Assembly: GCA_003512825.1 (NCBI GenBank)
Contig: DOOI01000051.1
Span: 587-6,483 of the forward strand
From: Paracoccaceae bacterium
GTDB taxonomy: Bacteria; Pseudomonadota; Alphaproteobacteria; Rhodobacterales; Rhodobacteraceae
DNA: 5,897 nt
Reading direction: 5' to 3'
Shown: piece by piece, positions 5,573 to 5,897 of the stretch
Numbering within the stretch: the stretch's first letter is position 1
Layout of the letters: each line of letters begins with the position of its first letter
Position numbers and translations under genes: made by a program
Notes under the pieces: model-generated
Seen by the model: only the letters and a program-made list of their open reading frames with translations
Database searches by the model: none
What the model was told of the DNA's origin: nothing

Positions 5573-5897
5573 CTAAGCATCGCCTCCCTGCCAGCGTGGC
5601 TTTCGTTTGGCAAAGAAGGCGGCAATCCCCTCCGGTGCTTCGTCACCTGTCCAACACGCCGCCAATTCCCCTATCGTGTGATGAATATCGTCCTCCGTGA
5701 TGCCAGCCCCCAAGCGCTGTGCCAACCGCTTTGCCCGCGCCACAGCTTCCGGCGCGCAGTCAAGATAGGGCACCACCTCCGCTTCGATGGCGGCATCCAT
5801 CTCATCTTCAGCCACAACGCGCGCCAAAAGCCCCAAACGCATGGCCTCCTCAGCACCAAACCGCCGACCAGACATAAAGACACGCCGCGCATTGGCC
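5573..5897 (-). CDS. Enoyl-CoA hydratase/isomerase (crotonase) family protein, C-terminal part (5' end outside window)
   Basis: The last 107 residues of a crotonase-fold protein are visible, about 40 percent of a usual 255-270-residue enzyme. The frame continues to the window edge, so the internal ATG at 5875 is not the start. Recognisable features are FMSGRRFGAEEAMRLGLLARVV, shown here only as positions 7-28 of the fragment, a helix with CAPEAVARAKRL, and the closing EGIAAFFAKRKPRW, typical of the family's C-terminal trimerisation region. The active-site glycine loops and acidic residues lie outside the window, so the exact substrate cannot be read. Its resemblance to methylglutaconyl-CoA hydratase (leucine breakdown, liuC type), and my recollection that some Roseobacter genomes place leucine-degradation genes beside nuo, make that the favoured assignment. 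It is separated from nuoA by 428 bases and is probably a different transcription unit. Confidence 0.88.
   Translation of the reverse strand, partial: ANARRVFMSGRRFGAEEAMRLGLLARVVAEDEMDAAIEAEVVPYLDCAPEAVARAKRLAQRLGAGITEDDIHHTIGELAACWTGDEAPEGIAAFFAKRKPRWQGGDA

Overview
The window is the 5' half of a respiratory complex I (NADH:quinone oxidoreductase, nuo) operon from an alphaproteobacterium. The order Rhodobacterales (Roseobacter/Rhodobacter-like) fits best, because NuoA, NuoB and NuoD closely match the sequences I remember from that group. The gene order, with extra small genes between nuo genes and a NuoE carrying a long C-terminal extension, also fits. Every gene I can support lies on the minus strand, so the operon reads from right to left.

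Layout from right to left. At 5897-5573 is the C-terminal 107 residues of a crotonase-family protein, probably a methylglutaconyl-CoA or enoyl-CoA hydratase. At 5572-5145 is a 428-base non-coding gap. It holds a GC-rich inverted repeat, a G-quadruplex-type motif on the plus strand, a candidate promoter and a leader hairpin next to the nuoA ribosome binding site. Then come nuoA (GTG start), nuoB (overlapping nuoA by 10 bases), an 85-base spacer with three short inverted repeats, nuoC, nuoD (ATGA overlap with nuoC), a small predicted lipoprotein gene (ATGA overlap with nuoD), nuoE with a long fusion, and an incomplete membrane-anchored Ala/Lys/Pro-rich protein that runs off the left edge. nuoF would be expected beyond that edge.

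How the genes work together. NuoE carries the N1a [2Fe-2S] cluster of the NADH-oxidising module. NuoB, NuoC and NuoD form the connecting Q-module, which carries cluster N2 and most of the quinone site. NuoA is the small membrane subunit whose loop touches the quinone cavity. Tight overlaps suggest translational coupling of most of the set.

The unusual part is the accessory material. NuoE continues past its ferredoxin-like domain into a histone-H1-like Ala/Lys/Pro linker and a helix-hairpin-helix (H3TH-like) domain. The next gene encodes two membrane segments followed by a similar Ala/Lys/Pro tail. A third extra gene encodes a putative lipoprotein. I know of no experimentally defined function for these three elements; they are the best candidates here for undescribed biology.
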